Notes: a model not told the origin generated them from the letters alone. A stretch of 64,000 nucleotides of DNA from Symmetrospora coprosmae (GCA_008802785.1 VUYT01000018.1:248001-312000), one strand, 5' to 3'; positions 1 through 13,040 are shown, numbered from the stretch's first letter. Translations and numbers: made by a program.

Positions 1-3000
1 ACAAGAGTCAGAAGCTCTGCAGGAGGAGGTACAAGAGCTGGAGAGGTGCAACGAGGCTCTCAAAGCTGAGCTGGATGTGAGCGGGCATACCACCGCTTCG
101 GCGCAGTTCGACAGACTGCTGATGAGTGCGGACGCTGATCGTTGCATGCTCCGCGCGGCCAGGCTTCCTCTATAACACACGCAGAAGAAATGGCCCTGCT
201 GAAGGAGCAGAACCTCTCGGTAGAGATGGCGTTCCAGGAGTCCAACTCGTCTCTCCTGTCCTGCCGCTCGGCGTTGCGGCACACCGAGTCCCGCCTATGC
301 GAGCTCGAGCGTCTCCTCAACAGCCTCTCGCCAGACTCGCAGGCCGCGCAGAGCGGCAAGCGCAGCTTCGACGACGAATACGTGCTGTCCCTGCGCGCCG
401 AGCTGGAGGACGAGATCCGCTTGCGCGGGGACGCGGAGCAGCGCGCCGAGGGCGTCGAGACGCGCCTGGCCGAGACGCTCGCTGCCGCCCGCACGCACGC
501 GGCAGAGACGGGCGCACTCGACGCAGACGAGACGGATCGGAGTCTGATTCACGAGGTCACCAGGCGCGAGTTAGGAGCGTCGCGCTCGGCTCTCGCGTCT
601 ACGGAGGCAGAGGTCTACAGCCTGAATGCGGTCAAGGAGGAGCTTGAGCTTGCATGCGGCACGCTGCGAGCCCAGCTGCTCGAGAAGGAGGCAGTAGTGG
701 CTGCGCTGCAGACCGAGCTCGAAGCTTCGCAGGGTCTCCTCGCAAGCCAGCACTCGATCTCAGGCGACACAGCCGCCCTGCTGTCGGAGAAGGACGATGA
801 GATTCTCTCGCTCAGTTCCGAGCTAGACTTGTTGAAGCGTGACGCTCGGGCACTGCGGGACCAGCTCGTCTTCTTGCACCAGGAAGCGGGAAGCAAAGAT
901 AGTAGCGGCCTCTCGACGCCGGTCGCACGCAGTGGTGCCAGCGACAGCCGCAAAGAGCACTTCAGGAGCACATCAGCCCCATTCTCGCCCAGCCCGTTGC
1001 GACACGCTTCGTACCCGCCAGACGCCCTTGCGACTGCGGTCCAGGTACAGAATTGCCGTTCGCAAACCCTGTCACACGAGCCAGACGAACTGTACGATCC
1101 CGACGACGAGCGGGTTGCGCATGGAGTTCCAGAGAAAGACAGCTCGGCCGAGAGAGCCGTCGTCATGATCGCCAGGCTCCGCGAGGAGAGGGATGAAGCC
1201 GTATCGTCACTCTCATTCTACCTCGTCGAGCACCGAATTACCAGCCAGGCTCTGCAGGAGGAGCTGGACGCCCTCGTAGCGGAGAGGGAGAATTTATCAG
1301 CTGCCTTGCAAGAGTTGCAGGAAAGCAGTGCCGCCGATGCAGAAGGCAGAGAGCAGGCAGAGGCGAGGCTTCTAGAGGCGGAGGAGCGTGAGGCTCAGCA
1401 GAGTGCAAGAATAACCACGCTAGTGGAACAGCTTGAGCCCACGAAAGAAGCCTACGAGGCGCTCTTGGCAGCGAGACCGGACAAGACTATCGGGGATGCA
1501 CACCCACCGCTGTCACCTGCCCCAGCCGAGGATCAATCGATGCTGTCCACTCCACACAGCCCAGCGGCACGTCCAAGTGTGGTCGCCGCGGAGCAGATCC
1601 ATTACCAGATAAGCCAGCTGCACGATAAGCTCGAGGAGGTCCGCGCAGTCCTTTCCGAGAGGGATGCTACCATCGCCACCCTGGTCGACGAGCGCGACAC
1701 CTTGTCGGAGCAGCTACGAGAGCGGAGTCTCGCATTGACCGGCGCACAGAACGCTACGCTCGAACTGCAGCAGCGGTGCGAAGCAACGATGGAGCGTCTC
1801 GAGCACTACCGCACCGACTCTGCAGCCGAGAAAGAGGAGCTGCAGGGCGAGCTCGACTATGTGCGCACGTACCTTGACGGTGCGCAGAATCTCGTCATTG
1901 AGCTCGAGGACGACAAGAAGCGCCTCGCGAGCGCGAAGGAAGGCCTCTCGCACCAGCTCGGCAGCCTGCAGGCCCAGCTGGCGGAGGCCCAGCTGCGGCG
2001 AGTGCAGACGGAAGAAGAGCTTCTGGAGATCCTCGAGAGCAATCGGAGGCTGCACACGGAGCGGATCCAGTCGGATGATACAACATCTCAGCTGGTCATC
2101 TGTCTTGCGCAAGCTGCCCGCATGAAATCAGCAGCGGATGCAATTATGGTGAATCTGCGGACGGAAGCACACAGCGCCTGGAATGCGCTGGCCATAACGC
2201 AAGCGGAATTAGCCGATATCACCGCGCAACGGCTTGCCGCCCAAGCCAGCCTCGACCGTCAGACTCTACAGCCTGAGCTGCACACCGCAGACCCCGATGA
2301 GAACAGGCAACAGCTTAGTCTGCTAGTACTTATCCTCATCGAAGCGAGCAGGGAGCTTAGCCGAGTCCGTGCTGCGCATCCGGAGAAAGTCGACGTGCTG
2401 GCTCGTGAGGTGGAGGAGCGGGGTGCCTTGGCGGATCAGCTGCTGCGAGCGGAGGAGAACAGGGCAAGACTGCAATACGCACTCGAAGAGAGCCAGCGCG
2501 CTGTCGAGAGCATGCGGACGGACCACGCGTCAGAGATGGAAGGCCTTGTCCGAGCGACAACCGAGCTCGAGACGTGGCTGGAGGACAGCAAGCAGAAGGA
2601 AGGCGACCTCTCCACGCGCCTCGCTGCGCTCCAGCAGGAGACCGCTGAGCGTGAAGGGCGCTTTGCAGGGCTCGAGAGCGACATCGCACGGCAGGAGGCG
2701 GAGATCGCCTCTGTCCAGGGCGAAGTCAGCAGGAAGCAAGACGAGATAGATGCGCTGCGCGAGAGCCTTCGGGCGGCCGAGGAGGAGGGCAAGAACCTCG
2801 TGGCGGACTTCAACCTACTGAGTGAAGAGTTTGAGAAGAAGCAGATGGAACACGAGACCAAGACGCTGCACAGCGAGACGCAGCACACTCAGCTACTAGA
2901 AGCGCGGGCGGCTTTGGAGACTCTTCAGCTCAAGCATGCCGAAGTCGTTGCAAGAGAAGAGGCGCTCGATCGGCGAAAGCGGGAACTCGAGAGCGAGCTG

Positions 3001-3975
3001 GAGGCCAAGCAGCTTGACGTTGAGGAGGTGAGTCAGTTCGCCAGGGGTCATGATGTGCCTAGCTGACAATCGATGTGTCGGATCCAGACCGATGACCGAT
3101 ACCTCGCATCTTTGAAAACGATCAAGAAGCTCACACTGGTCACGGACAAGCTCAAAGTCCGCGTCGAGGCTCTGCAGCGCGCGAACACGCTGCTCAACAC
3201 CGCCGTGCCAAAAGTGGTCGAGGGTGGTCCTGGCGCGTATGCCGTAGCAGAAATCATGGCCCCTGCTCCCTCATCCGCCAAGAAACGCGGTCTGCCCAGC
3301 GAGTTTGTCGGTAAAGATCCCGGTCCGCAAGCCGTCATCGCGGGACCAGGTCTTCAGACACAGGCGCAAAGCCGGACAGGCTTGCAGAGTCAGGCAAAGG
3401 AGGTAGTGCCGGCAGGGGAAGACAGTGCGGCCGCCCGCACCGTAGCCCCATTGCCGCGTGCCCGCGACAGCCGACCGAGCACTGCTGAACTAGCTTCGGG
3501 GACAAGCGCTGTTGCCGCAAGGGAGTCGAGCGCTACTGGCCGACAGGCGACCACCGCGGCTAGACCTGCGACGACACCAGAACCTCGAGCGCCAGCGCAC
3601 AAGGCTGGCACTAACTCCTCCGGCAAGCTAGAGCCATCCAAGGCGTCTGGTGCCCCTCAGTTGACAGCGGCAAGCACAGCCCATGCCTCCACCAAGCCGC
3701 GCCGCCCACTTGCAGCTGTGCAGCCGCAAGCTCCGCAGCCAGCCTCAACCGGGCCAACGACTGCCAGTCTATCGCAGAAACTTGGGGGGTTGACATCGTC
3801 ATCGGCTGCCGGGTCACACACAGCTCCGAAGGCTGGGGCTGGCCAGAGACCCGCCTTCAAGCCGGCACTCAACGTCAGACCACTTCCGAGCCGCGCTGCC
3901 TCTGGCCCGACCGATACGACTAGTCTGCGCGCGGCTCTGCAGGCATTGCGCCGTCAACCTCAGCCACAGACCTAA
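1..3975 (+). CDS. Long coiled-coil protein, 5' end outside the window
   Basis: Function not recognised. The reading frame is open from base 2 and joins three exons whose phases agree: 2-125, 185-3027 and 3088-3975 (donors gtgcgg and gtgagt). About 1,280 residues are visible. Roughly the first 960 are Glu/Leu/Ala/Arg-rich heptad-like sequence typical of a long coiled coil, broken by a Ser/Pro-rich stretch near 900-1150 and another near 1490-1580. After the last intron a short helical piece (LKTIKKLTLVTDKLKVRVEAL) leads into a Pro/Ala/Thr/Ser-rich disordered tail of about 230 residues. Such architecture fits spindle-pole, golgin-like or motor-tail proteins, but any head domain would lie before base 1. 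The coiled-coil reading is direct; any cellular role is a guess. Confidence 0.75.
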
Positions 3976-4264
3976 GGCCCGAATGCGGTGCTGCTCGCGT
4001 GGACTAGCGATGAGCCGTTCTTGCCATCTTGTCGTTGTTCCCTAGAATATGAGCACCGTTATCTGCAACTATCATCTGATGTGCATCTTCCCGGAAGGGG
4101 ATCTTGAGGGTTGCCGCGCTCAGCGGAGAGGATTGGAGTAGGTCGAATGCTGCATTATCTGGGCGGGATCAGGGTATCAAAGTACGACGACACGAACACG
4201 GATGAAACAAGGAGCATGTACAGATGGCAATCGAGCGGCAGACAGCCGAACGCCACTGCGTCCA

Positions 4265-5314
4265 TCAATAGTGGTGCTTGTCCCAGGCTGGGTCCTGCAG
4301 GAAGGCGATCATGGTCTTGGATCCTGTCTGCAGATGGCAAGGGTGAGCGCAAGGTAAGCATGCCGCGAGAAGTCAGACTGGGCCAGAAATGATCTAGCGA
4401 GATAGCAGTAGGGGGCGACCTCACCTGAAGCAGCGGGTGTCCTGCTACAATCTGCAGAAAGCGCTCGAGCCCTTCCCGTCTGCTCTCGATGATCTCGTCC
4501 GTGAAGCGATTCGTGAAGACCTTGCCGGGCAAGGGTGGGATGTTGACTCGCGTGCTTTCCCGCTCGAGAATGTCTCGGAAGGCCTCAAAGTCCGAGCTGT
4601 AGCGAAGATAGCACGGTGAGTGGCTGCTGTCGCGCGAGGTACGGTAGGACGCCCGTGCGAGCGACCTACTATCGCCGGCGAACAGAAGAGTACTTGACCT
4701 TGAAGGCAGGAATGTTTGTCTGCAATGCCACCATGCAAACGCGTTGATCCATTAGTGCTGAGCAGGCCTGCTGATTCTTGCCAGTTTAGTCCAGACGCGG
4801 CGGCCGATAACCCAAACGTACCCGGCACATGATCTCATAGTCTGTGTACATCTTGCGCCCGAAGTCTAGGAAACGTAGCACGCAGGTCTCGCTCAGCTTG
4901 GTCATTTGCAAGGAATACGCTGATCGGCAACGCACCGTGCGTCCTCGGGTCTCGCACTGCAATGACGGCGATACAGGGAGGAGGGCGTCAGCTGCGAGTT
5001 CAGTTCCTTGGCCCTGTCGCGCCCCATCTGCCGCACGCACCTTCGATCTCGAGGTAGTTCTCTGGGACAGCGTACATATCCTCCGTGACGTGACTGCGCT
5101 GCGCCGTCTGAACCTGTGGCTGCGGCTGCTGTTGCTGTTGTGGCTGCGTCTGCTGCTGCTGCTGCCCATCCCCACTCGGACCTCCTGCAGCGCCCGCACC
5201 CGCAGGCTGGTCGAACCCGTCGTAGCCATACGAGGTCGTGCTGAACGTATAGCCAGGAATATTCCATGGATTGGTCGACGTACTGCCAGAGTCTATGCGC
5301 GCGAATCCCTGCAT
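4265..5314 (-). CDS. snx3: SNX3/Grd19-type sorting nexin (PX domain)
   Basis: Endosomal PtdIns3P-binding sorting nexin that works with retromer in cargo recycling. Six exons, phases consistent: 5041-5314, 4936-4956 (21-nt microexon), 4822-4865, 4670-4719, 4425-4596, 4265-4327; 207 residues. The N-terminal ~85 residues are low complexity (Gly/Gln rich, poly-Gln). The PX domain follows: VPENYLEIE, then [11 protein letters not shown], the RRRYSDF phosphoinositide-binding motif (split by an intron), the PPLPGK loop, and [18 protein letters not shown], ending [12 protein letters not shown]. Length and motif order match the SNX3 family. The ATG at 5314 is the first in frame with the exon. The microexon supplies VRDPRTH, the family's usual NPQTH stretch, so without it the domain would be short of a strand. 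Confidence 0.93.
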
Positions 5315-5701
5315 GGCGCTCTCTGTCGTGGACTCGGGTTGAATACGGGTCGGGCCTGCCGGTGAGGTGCAGTCCAGGTCCAGGTCAGACCGTGGTCAGG
5401 CGCTTCGGGACGGGACGTGCGCGCGTCAATGGTGGATTCTGATATGCGAGCTCCGACGGATCGACGAGGAACGGCAATGCGATGCTATGCACTTGCACTC
5501 GAATAGCCTCGAAACAAAGCAAGGTCAAGCGTGTCCGTACTGTTCCTGGAGGCGGATCCGCATGCGCGCCTGCGCAGTGGCAACTGGGAGGTCTGGACAG
5601 GTTGCATTCATCATGATCATCAGAAAGGGAGACCTGCTGTGCTATGCTACATGTAGTTTCTGACTCTTCCTTTCCTTCCTCATGAAAAGCTCTTGCCCGC
5701 G
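5315..5701. other. Intergenic, upstream of SNX3
   Basis: 387 bases between the 3' end of the membrane-protein gene and the SNX3 start, both on the minus strand. It should hold the SNX3 promoter. No convincing ORF, RNA gene or repeat was seen. Confidence 0.5.
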
Positions 5702-7744
5702 TTACGTCGAGCATCTCTCCCACCTCCGCCGCTCCATTACGCCCACAGGGAGTCTTGGAGCTTCGTCAAGGTAGCGGCTGCCTTGTGTACTCGGCAGCAT
5801 CCTCCGTCCCATCAGCTGCTGATGCAGCATATCCTCGTTCAGGCTTGAGCGCACGACAGACTGCTGCTCGGTTCGTCCCGGACGCGGGCCATACTGCGAC
5901 GTTGCAAATCTGCTCGAGCAGACCGAGCCGGCTGCATTGTTGTTCTGGTACTGATACTGAAAGTGGTGATCGGGAGCCGGGGTGGGTGCATGTCGGAGAA
6001 AATGTTGCATGGGTGCGGCGGGGCTCGATGGCCGGCCAGGCGTAAGGGCGGATGGGGTACCGATGCGTGGAATGTGCTGCAGTGAAGGCAGACGAGGCGC
6101 GTGAGGCGTGCGGGGTTCGCCGCCGTATGCGGTTTGCGGGGAGGAGTAGGGGTAGGCAGCGGGCGCCATGCGCTGAATGGCGGGGACCGTTTCCGGGTAG
6201 GGCCAGACGGCCGGGGCCGGAGCCGGCGTATTGCGTCTGCTGGGAGCGCCAGCGAGAGACGGAGAGTGAGATCGAGCGACCGACACTTGCGAGTATGCAC
6301 GGCGGCTCAGGGCGGGGTACACGTCCTCCAGATCGGCGGTGACGGGGTCGGCATCGTACGACTGAGGCTGGAACATGGCGGATGCGGAGGCACGGCGACC
6401 AGGACCAGAGGGTCTCGAGGGCGAGCTAGGAAAGGCGGTGTATACCTCCAGAGCGGGTGTGGTAGCACGGCTGTACTGTAGACCCGCATGTCGCACACCA
6501 CCCATGGTGCTTCCTGCACGCGACGCAGGCACAGACGCGAGGCCGGCCCCTCCGCTCTTCTCGGCGACGGATAGGAGAGAGGAGCGGCGTGATGTTTCGC
6601 TACCGTGCCATGTCGAGTCCTGCGGTATGAGTAGAGGTCTTTCCTTGGCCTGCGCCTTCTTGGAAAACCTGGACGAGCGCGCGATGCACTGTAACAGCGC
6701 GACGGCAATGACCAGGGCAGCAATGGCTGATGGAAGGTAGGTTAGAAGCACGTCAGCATCTCAGGCTCAGGAAAGGCGAGTCTGCGATGGCGCATGAAAC
6801 TTACCGATGAGGATGGTGAGAATGATGGCCACAGGAAACCACTTGCTTCCGGTCTTGTAAGCGGACCAGATGCTCGTGAAAGGAACGGAAGAGGGGGTTG
6901 CTGTGCTAGTAGGCGTCGAATTGGTGGCCGAGCTCGCGTCGCCACTTGCGCTGGTTGAGGAGGGGAGGGACGAGGTGGGTGAAGGCGTCGACTCATCGGC
7001 TGTGACCGTTGATGTGACGAGGACCGGTGAGGTCGACGGTGACGGGGAAGAGACTGCCGGCGATTCGGTGACGGTCACCACAGGTGAAGAGGATAAGGTG
7101 GTCCTGATAGGGGCGCTAGAAGCAGATGTGATAGGCGAGCTCGAGGCGGCCAGGCTCGATACAGATGCACCTGTCGAAAGCGAGCTGGCGAGTCTGCCCT
7201 TTGGGTTGGCGAGTTCTGTGGAGGCCGCGCCACGCAGAAGGGTTGCAGCGCTCGATGAATCGACCTGAGCCGGTTTTACCTGAATGTCACCTCCGGGTGT
7301 CTCTTCTACCGTGTCGAGAGCATCGTCATTGTCATCTGGCGAAGCAGCCGCGCTCCGACTGCCGAGCTGGTCTGAAGTGGAGTAGCGGCTCTCGTGCTCC
7401 CGGTCATAAGCCGCATCGAGGTCATCAGATGTCAGGAATGACTTGGCCGCTGACGCGCTTCCTGCTCCCTCGTCATCCCGGTCTTCGTCCTCGTCCTCTT
7501 TCCGCCGCCTGCTTATCTGCCCAAGGCTCCTGCGTATCATCCTGCCCGCCTTGATGCGGCGGCCCGAGCCAAGGAGCTCTCGTGTCCTGCTACTTGCATG
7601 CCGAGCAGCCAGTGCTCGCCGGCCAAACTGACTCTGGTCGATAACGGCCAGCTCGCTCGGGCTTCCGGCTGCGATGGCATTGGTTTGCAGCGCTATGAGC
7701 GTCGCTAGGACGGCCATGAACCGGGTAAGGTGAATGTGAAGCAT
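5702..7744 (-). CDS. Single-pass membrane protein, wall-sensor-like
   Basis: Probable plasma-membrane protein of the Mid2/Wsc/Skg6-like architecture; no enzymatic domain seen. Two exons, 6805-7744 and 5702-6726, joined in phase (donor GTAAGT) to give 654 residues. The start at 7744 (MLHIHLTRFMAVLATL) opens a signal peptide. An Arg-rich stretch with an acidic cluster follows, then a long Ser/Thr-rich, presumably O-glycosylated ectodomain. The transmembrane helix (WFPVAIILTILIAIAALVIA) is itself split by the intron. The cytoplasmic tail of about 330 residues starts with a basic stop-transfer segment (RSSRFSKK) and is Pro/Ser rich. In-frame codons extend further upstream of 7744, but only this ATG directly precedes a signal sequence. 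The role as a cell-wall sensor is inferred from layout alone. Confidence 0.75.
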
Positions 7745-8592
7745 CTTGAAGTACTGAATAGGGGTGATCCGCGCAGCGGGGTTGTCGTCCAGCGATGCGA
7801 GAAGCGCAGCTGTCAAAGCTGGGCGGGTGCCTGCGTGCAGAACCTGCTGCGGAGTGGTGTATGTGCTAGAGAGTAACAGGAAAGAAGGAGAAGGAGAAGA
7901 GAGGAACGATTCGTACGCTCAGCGCATCTGAATTAGCTGGCGCGTCTCCCTCGATAATTCGTCCATGCGCATGGCACCGGGAGTGCGGTTTTCGCAAGGG
8001 GGAATGGAAATGAGCGAGCGGGAGAGTCAGAACTACCAACTCGGGCAGGTAAATGCAAGACGTTCGCTCGGTCATAATCGTGATGCGATGCCATGCTCAT
8101 CCTCTTCGCCTCTCTCGGAGATGGCGAGCTGAGCCGGGCTGCGAGATGGCCGGACGGGGACCCGCCACCTTGAGGTCAGCTCAGCGCTCAGCACGGCCAG
8201 CTGTTATTAGTGTACAGCAAAAAGTGGGTGTGAGCGTCTGCAATAATGAGAGCGCAACATGTACAGTGTAGTCTGTACAGGACGCGCATGCTGGTCGGTA
8301 CGTCGAGCGGAGGGGAAGAGGCGTTTTGGCCGGGTCTTCGCGTCGGCAGCAAGCGCGTGTCACCTGGGAAGACGGCAGCAAACCAAACGCCATGCATGCT
8401 CATCACCCGTCTATGTGATACCTGGTACACCCTATGGACCGTACTCTGAAGCGTAGAAACAACAAGCATGGACGGCGTAGACCGGACTAGTACTGCTGTG
8501 AAAGGTCATCGTGAATCAGAAGCGCAAAGACGAAGTGATACACGAATTGGAATGGTCGGAGGTAGTCATTATTGATAAGTTATTGAGGGCAC
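7745..8592. other. Intergenic, upstream of the membrane protein gene
   Basis: 848 bases between MPS1 (3' end at 8593) and the membrane-protein start at 7744. Presumed promoter and leader of the latter plus the MPS1 3' UTR. Short overlapping ORFs occur on both strands but none shows a recognisable motif. Confidence 0.5.
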
Positions 8593-11500
8593 TTATCGAG
8601 TCGTCGCTTGCTGTTGCTGCAATTGCCGAAGCATGGCCTCGACAAACCGCTCCTGCTCGCCTCGCGAAGGCGTGCGGCCCTGCGACCACTTGAGCGTGTT
8701 TGCGACGATGGCGCTCATGAGGTCCGGCGAGATGTTATCGCCCTCCGTTTCGGCGGTTGCCGATGCGGCGCGCGCGTGACCATCGATGCGGAGGAAAGGG
8801 TCCTCCAAGAGCTCCGGGATAGTCGCACGACGCTTGGGCTCGTACCGCAGGCAGTCCTTCATGCACTTGAGCAGGTCGGCTTCGACGCGCACAGCAAGGT
8901 CCGGAATGGCCTCGCCCTTGAGTGTGGTGGGCACGGCGTGGGTAGGGAAGTCGATCTGGTAGCCGGGCGTCTGGATGGCATTCATCTTGGCCGCGAGGTT
9001 CTTGATGCGCCCGAATGGCGTGTGCCCATACACAATCTGATAGAGGATGCATCCGAGGGACCAGACATCCGAAGGTCGGCCGAGCTTCATGACGCGCTCG
9101 CCACGCGGACCGTGCGAGATGTGCGGGTTCAGCGCTTCGGGCGACATATAGTTGGCTGTGCCGATCTGAAGAGGTGCATGGTAGCTTCATGAGCATGCAC
9201 AACACGGGAAATGCTCGAGCCATCAGGGCCCAGAAGTACTCACCTGCTGATCGCGCGCAATGTTGGTGGTATCGTTCGGGATGGCCTTTGCGATGCCGAA
9301 ATCAATGAGCTTGAGTGCGCCTTTGACGAGGACAAAGTTGGCGGGCTTGAGGTCCGTGTGGACGATTCCCTGTTCATGAATGACATAGACGGCTTCAAGC
9401 ATCTGCTCCCACGTGTGCCGGATAAAGTTCATCGAGATGCTCTTGCCCGTGCGCTCCTGCAGCAGGGCATTGAGGTCGATCTCTCCAATCTCCATGACCA
9501 TAATGAGGCTGCGCCGCGCCTCGTTGACCTCGGATGCAACGAGCTGGATGATCCGGTCATGTCCGCGCAGCCGCTCGAGCAGATCAATCTCGTTCAGGAA
9601 CGACTGGTACGTCTCGCTGTCGGCACCTTTGCCCAAGTCGACCTTCTTGAGCGCGAACACCTGGTGGTCCCGGTCAGAGACGCGGAAGACCTTGCTTGAC
9701 CCTCCCCGCCCGAGAAGACCCATGCGGGTATATGTCTTCCCTTTTACAGTCACTGTGCCCGTTGTCCGGCGAGCAGGCTGCTGCGGCTCGGCAACTTGCT
9801 GCTGCTGCTGCTGTTGCAGAGGTGGGGCTGGCAGAGAGCTGGTCGGCGGGAGGGTAGGCGGAGGCCGAGCGGCCTGCTGCTGGTCCTGCTGATGTGACTG
9901 GTTCTGCTGAATAGCATGGCTCTGATTCTGTGGCTGGTAGGGAGGGATAGCCTGTGGTTGAAGGTAATGGTAGCGGTCGTCTGGGGGCGTGTCGGCGCCT
10001 CGCTTGGTAGGAACAGCATAATCATTGACGAGCACCTGGCGATCTGATGGGTGGTAGCCGAGCCCTCCGTTCGAAGATGACGAAGAAAGCTTGGCACCTC
10101 GGGACTGTTTCTGCAAAGGCTGGCGAAGGGAATCCGGCTGAGACGGCTGCTTCCGCACAATGTCGCCCAAGACGACTCTTTCGGACTCCCGGTCGGTAGT
10201 CGGCGCAGCGGCATCTCGCACAAGGCTGTTCTGCTGCGCATGCATCTGCCGCTGCTTCAGCGAGTCGCCGAGCATGGGCGGCGAATAGCGGCTCTTGGAC
10301 AGGTCATCCTCCTTCTCCACTGGTACCTTGGCTTTCAGGCCCGCAGCGGAGCTGGAAAGCGACTTCTGGGAAAGAGCGCCGCTTTGCGATCGCGATTGTG
10401 CGTGCTGCTGGCGATCGTACTGCCCCTGGTTCTCCTTGTCCATCTCGAGAAGCATCTCGACTTCCTCCTCGTCTCGCGATGCATTCTCCCGGCCCGCTCG
10501 ACGAGGTGCTGGTTGAGGGCAAGGCGCCTGCGCCTGAATATGCGACTGATGGCGCGAATCGGACTGTAACTGGGGTGGGGGCGAGCGACGCGACTGCGAT
10601 TGTGATTGCTGCTGCGATAGTTGCTGCTGCTGCCTGGCGATAAGGGTGTCAGAGTCCTTGCCCTCGCTGTCGATGGACGTACTGCTGGACGACGCGGGCA
10701 AACCCGAGACGTCGGTGTCGGGGACGAGGACCAGGTCATCCAGCCTTATGCGAGAGGTAGACCGACTGTGCTTCATGAACGGTCCAGGGACGATCCGGCC
10801 TGCCCTACTCAAGTCTGCCGGCATCGGGCCGGCTGCACCTGAAGCAGGCGAGTCTCTAGGCGATGGTGCGCGCGGGGCCGCTGCCGCAGCTTCCTCTGCG
10901 CTCGCCTCATCTGGCTGCGCATCTCGGCGGGGCCGGAGGCTAAGCGAGGATGTCTGCCGAGCATGGTGCGCGCTCGAGGACTCGAGCACAGTCGGGAGGG
11001 ACGGGACGAGCTGCGCTCGCTCATGCGCTGTCGACGCATCGGCGGCAGGGGTGGCATGGCTGGGAGCCCGCGCGGAGCTGGCATCAGGGGGCGAGGGGAC
11101 TGACAAGATGCTGGAGAGATTGATGCTCGCTGACGCCGATCTGAGCGATGCGTGGCTGTCCTCGAGCGCTGGTTTCGGTGCGAGACGGCCGGCGCGCGTC
11201 AGCGGCAGGCAACAGGGCTACACTCGCACGACGACCACGGGTTGAACTCACTGGTGTCGCGTCCCTGCCCAGTCGCCGCATCTTCGTCCTCTTCCTGCTG
11301 TTGCTGCTGCCTCTGCTGCTCCTGCAGCTGCTGGCTGAGCGGGACGCGCATTGCCCTCCGGACGCTCAGGCCGCCCGTGTTTGGTGCCTCGCCATCCGCG
11401 CGAGACCCGGGACCCGCTGCGCCGCCGCCGAGTATCGGCGCGCCGCTCCTGCTCTTGTTGAGACGGAAGGCTGAGCGGAAGCGCTTGCTCGATTCGGAGA

Positions 11501-13040
11501 GACCAGAGGATATGCCCGTCTGCCCGGCCGTACCCGCGGTGGAGGCCGTGGCATGTAGCGCCGAAGAGGATGTGGGCACACGGGGGAACCCGGGTGTGGA
11601 CTTGAGATTTGCGTATCGGGATGAGGTGCTGGGGCCGTCCATGGTAGTGTCGATTGACTCGGACGAGAGGACGCGTGCGCTCATTCCCGGCCGGCTCTGG
11701 GTAGGCGGACGCGACTCGTCGGAGTGCGACTGCGAGGTGCGCGTCGAGGCTGTCGAAGTGGAGGCAGTCGAATATCTCGCCTCTGCGGGATCCGTGTGCC
11801 GAACGGCTTCCCGTGGGTTGCTAGCATCCGAAGTTGCGATTCTAGCGGCAGGGCCTGGCTCCTCCTCTGGGATGATGTCGACTGACGTGCTCGAGAGGGC
11901 ACTGAGGCCGTCCATGCTCCTCTTGCGTCCGAGACTGCCGAGGCCCGAGAAGAGGGTGTCCTTGCTCTTCTGCCACCGGTCGTTCCCGCTGCCTCCATTC
12001 GCCGACGTTTGTCCCAGCGAGGTTGTTGAGTGATTTGCGTTGCCGTCCTTAATGCCGAGGATGCCTGCGACTGCGCTCCCGGGTGCTGTAGCGTGTCTGG
12101 ACCGGGGCGAGCTGTTCTCGGCGTCCTCGGTGTGCGCATGCCGGTGGAGATGCCTGACATCCTCGCTGTAGTGATGCCTGTGCAGAGCCTGCCCTGGGCC
12201 CGGTCTGGCCAAGGAGGCTGCGAGGCGGGCGCGCGGCGACGGAGTGCCATCCGCAGATCCGGTGAGCAGAGAGGTGGTCTTGCGGTGCGTGTGCTGCTGC
12301 TGCGACGATGAAGAGGGTCCCGCTCCTCCTCCTCCGGGTGATGCCACGTGACTTTGGCTTAAATTGTTGTTGTCAATAGCGGCGGCGGCAGCGGAGGAGG
12401 TGAATCTGCTCGAGGCGGCGCTGAAGAGCGAGGAGGAGGATGCAACGCGCACCAGACGGCTCTTGAGGCTTCCACTAGCTGATCCTGGTGCGCTGACGGG
12501 CGATGTCCCAAAGCTGGCCGCGGTAGGCGAGCCGAGGTACTGGGGCGAGCTCGAGCGGGCAGCCGACGACGAGACTGCGGCGGGGGACGAGTACGACACG
12601 GCCAAGGGAGGGCGGGGAGACAGCCTGCTCGCTGATGTCGATGCCACCGTGGTGCCCTCTGTCACCGTGGCTGTGGCGGCATTGTGCAGCTCCAGCTCCC
12701 GCATGAACCTGCTCTCGAACACTGGTGGGCGGACGGGGATGTCGTCAATGTCTGACAGTGCTGGGCTGTTGGCTACTGCTACTGCCCCTGCTCCTGCTGC
12801 TCGGCTGAGGCTGCCACCTGCTGCGACATAGCGGACAGGTGTGCTGGGATTGTCATGATGCATGTCCTGCTGCGCGCTGTCGTATGCTGCTGCTGCTGCT
12901 GGAGAAGGAGAGCGGCTCTGGGTTGATGGGGTCGCGTGAGTGGGAGACGGCGCAGGGGACAGCCCGCTGTTGAGCTTGCTGACGAGTCGACCGAACCGCG
13001 ACTCTCTCGGGGAGGGATAGTCTGCGGCGGCGGCGGCCAT
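8593..13040 (-). CDS. mps1: MPS1/TTK dual-specificity spindle-checkpoint kinase
   Basis: Mps1 kinases act at kinetochores in the spindle assembly checkpoint and in spindle-pole duplication. The catalytic domain lies at the C-terminus, about residues 1050-1350: glycine loop GRGGSSKVF, VAIK-type Lys in FALKKV, catalytic loop HTDLKPANF, DFG in LIDFGIAKAI and activation segment IGTANYMSPEA. The last two show the family signature clearly. Exons: 11252-13040, 11130-side exon 9244-11129 and 8593-9165. All three phases add up (1,415 residues), linking a ~1,000-residue Ser/Pro/Gln-rich N-terminal half to the kinase. Yeast and human proteins are 764 and 857 residues. A separate upstream gene ending near 11199 is the alternative; the clean GTGAGT donor at 11251 favours one gene. 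The start at 13040 (ATG GCC GCC) is the first true ATG. Confidence 0.88.

Noticed and set aside
11152-12033. Long plus-strand ORFs antisense to MPS1
   Set aside because: Shadows of a GC-rich, low-complexity coding region on the other strand.
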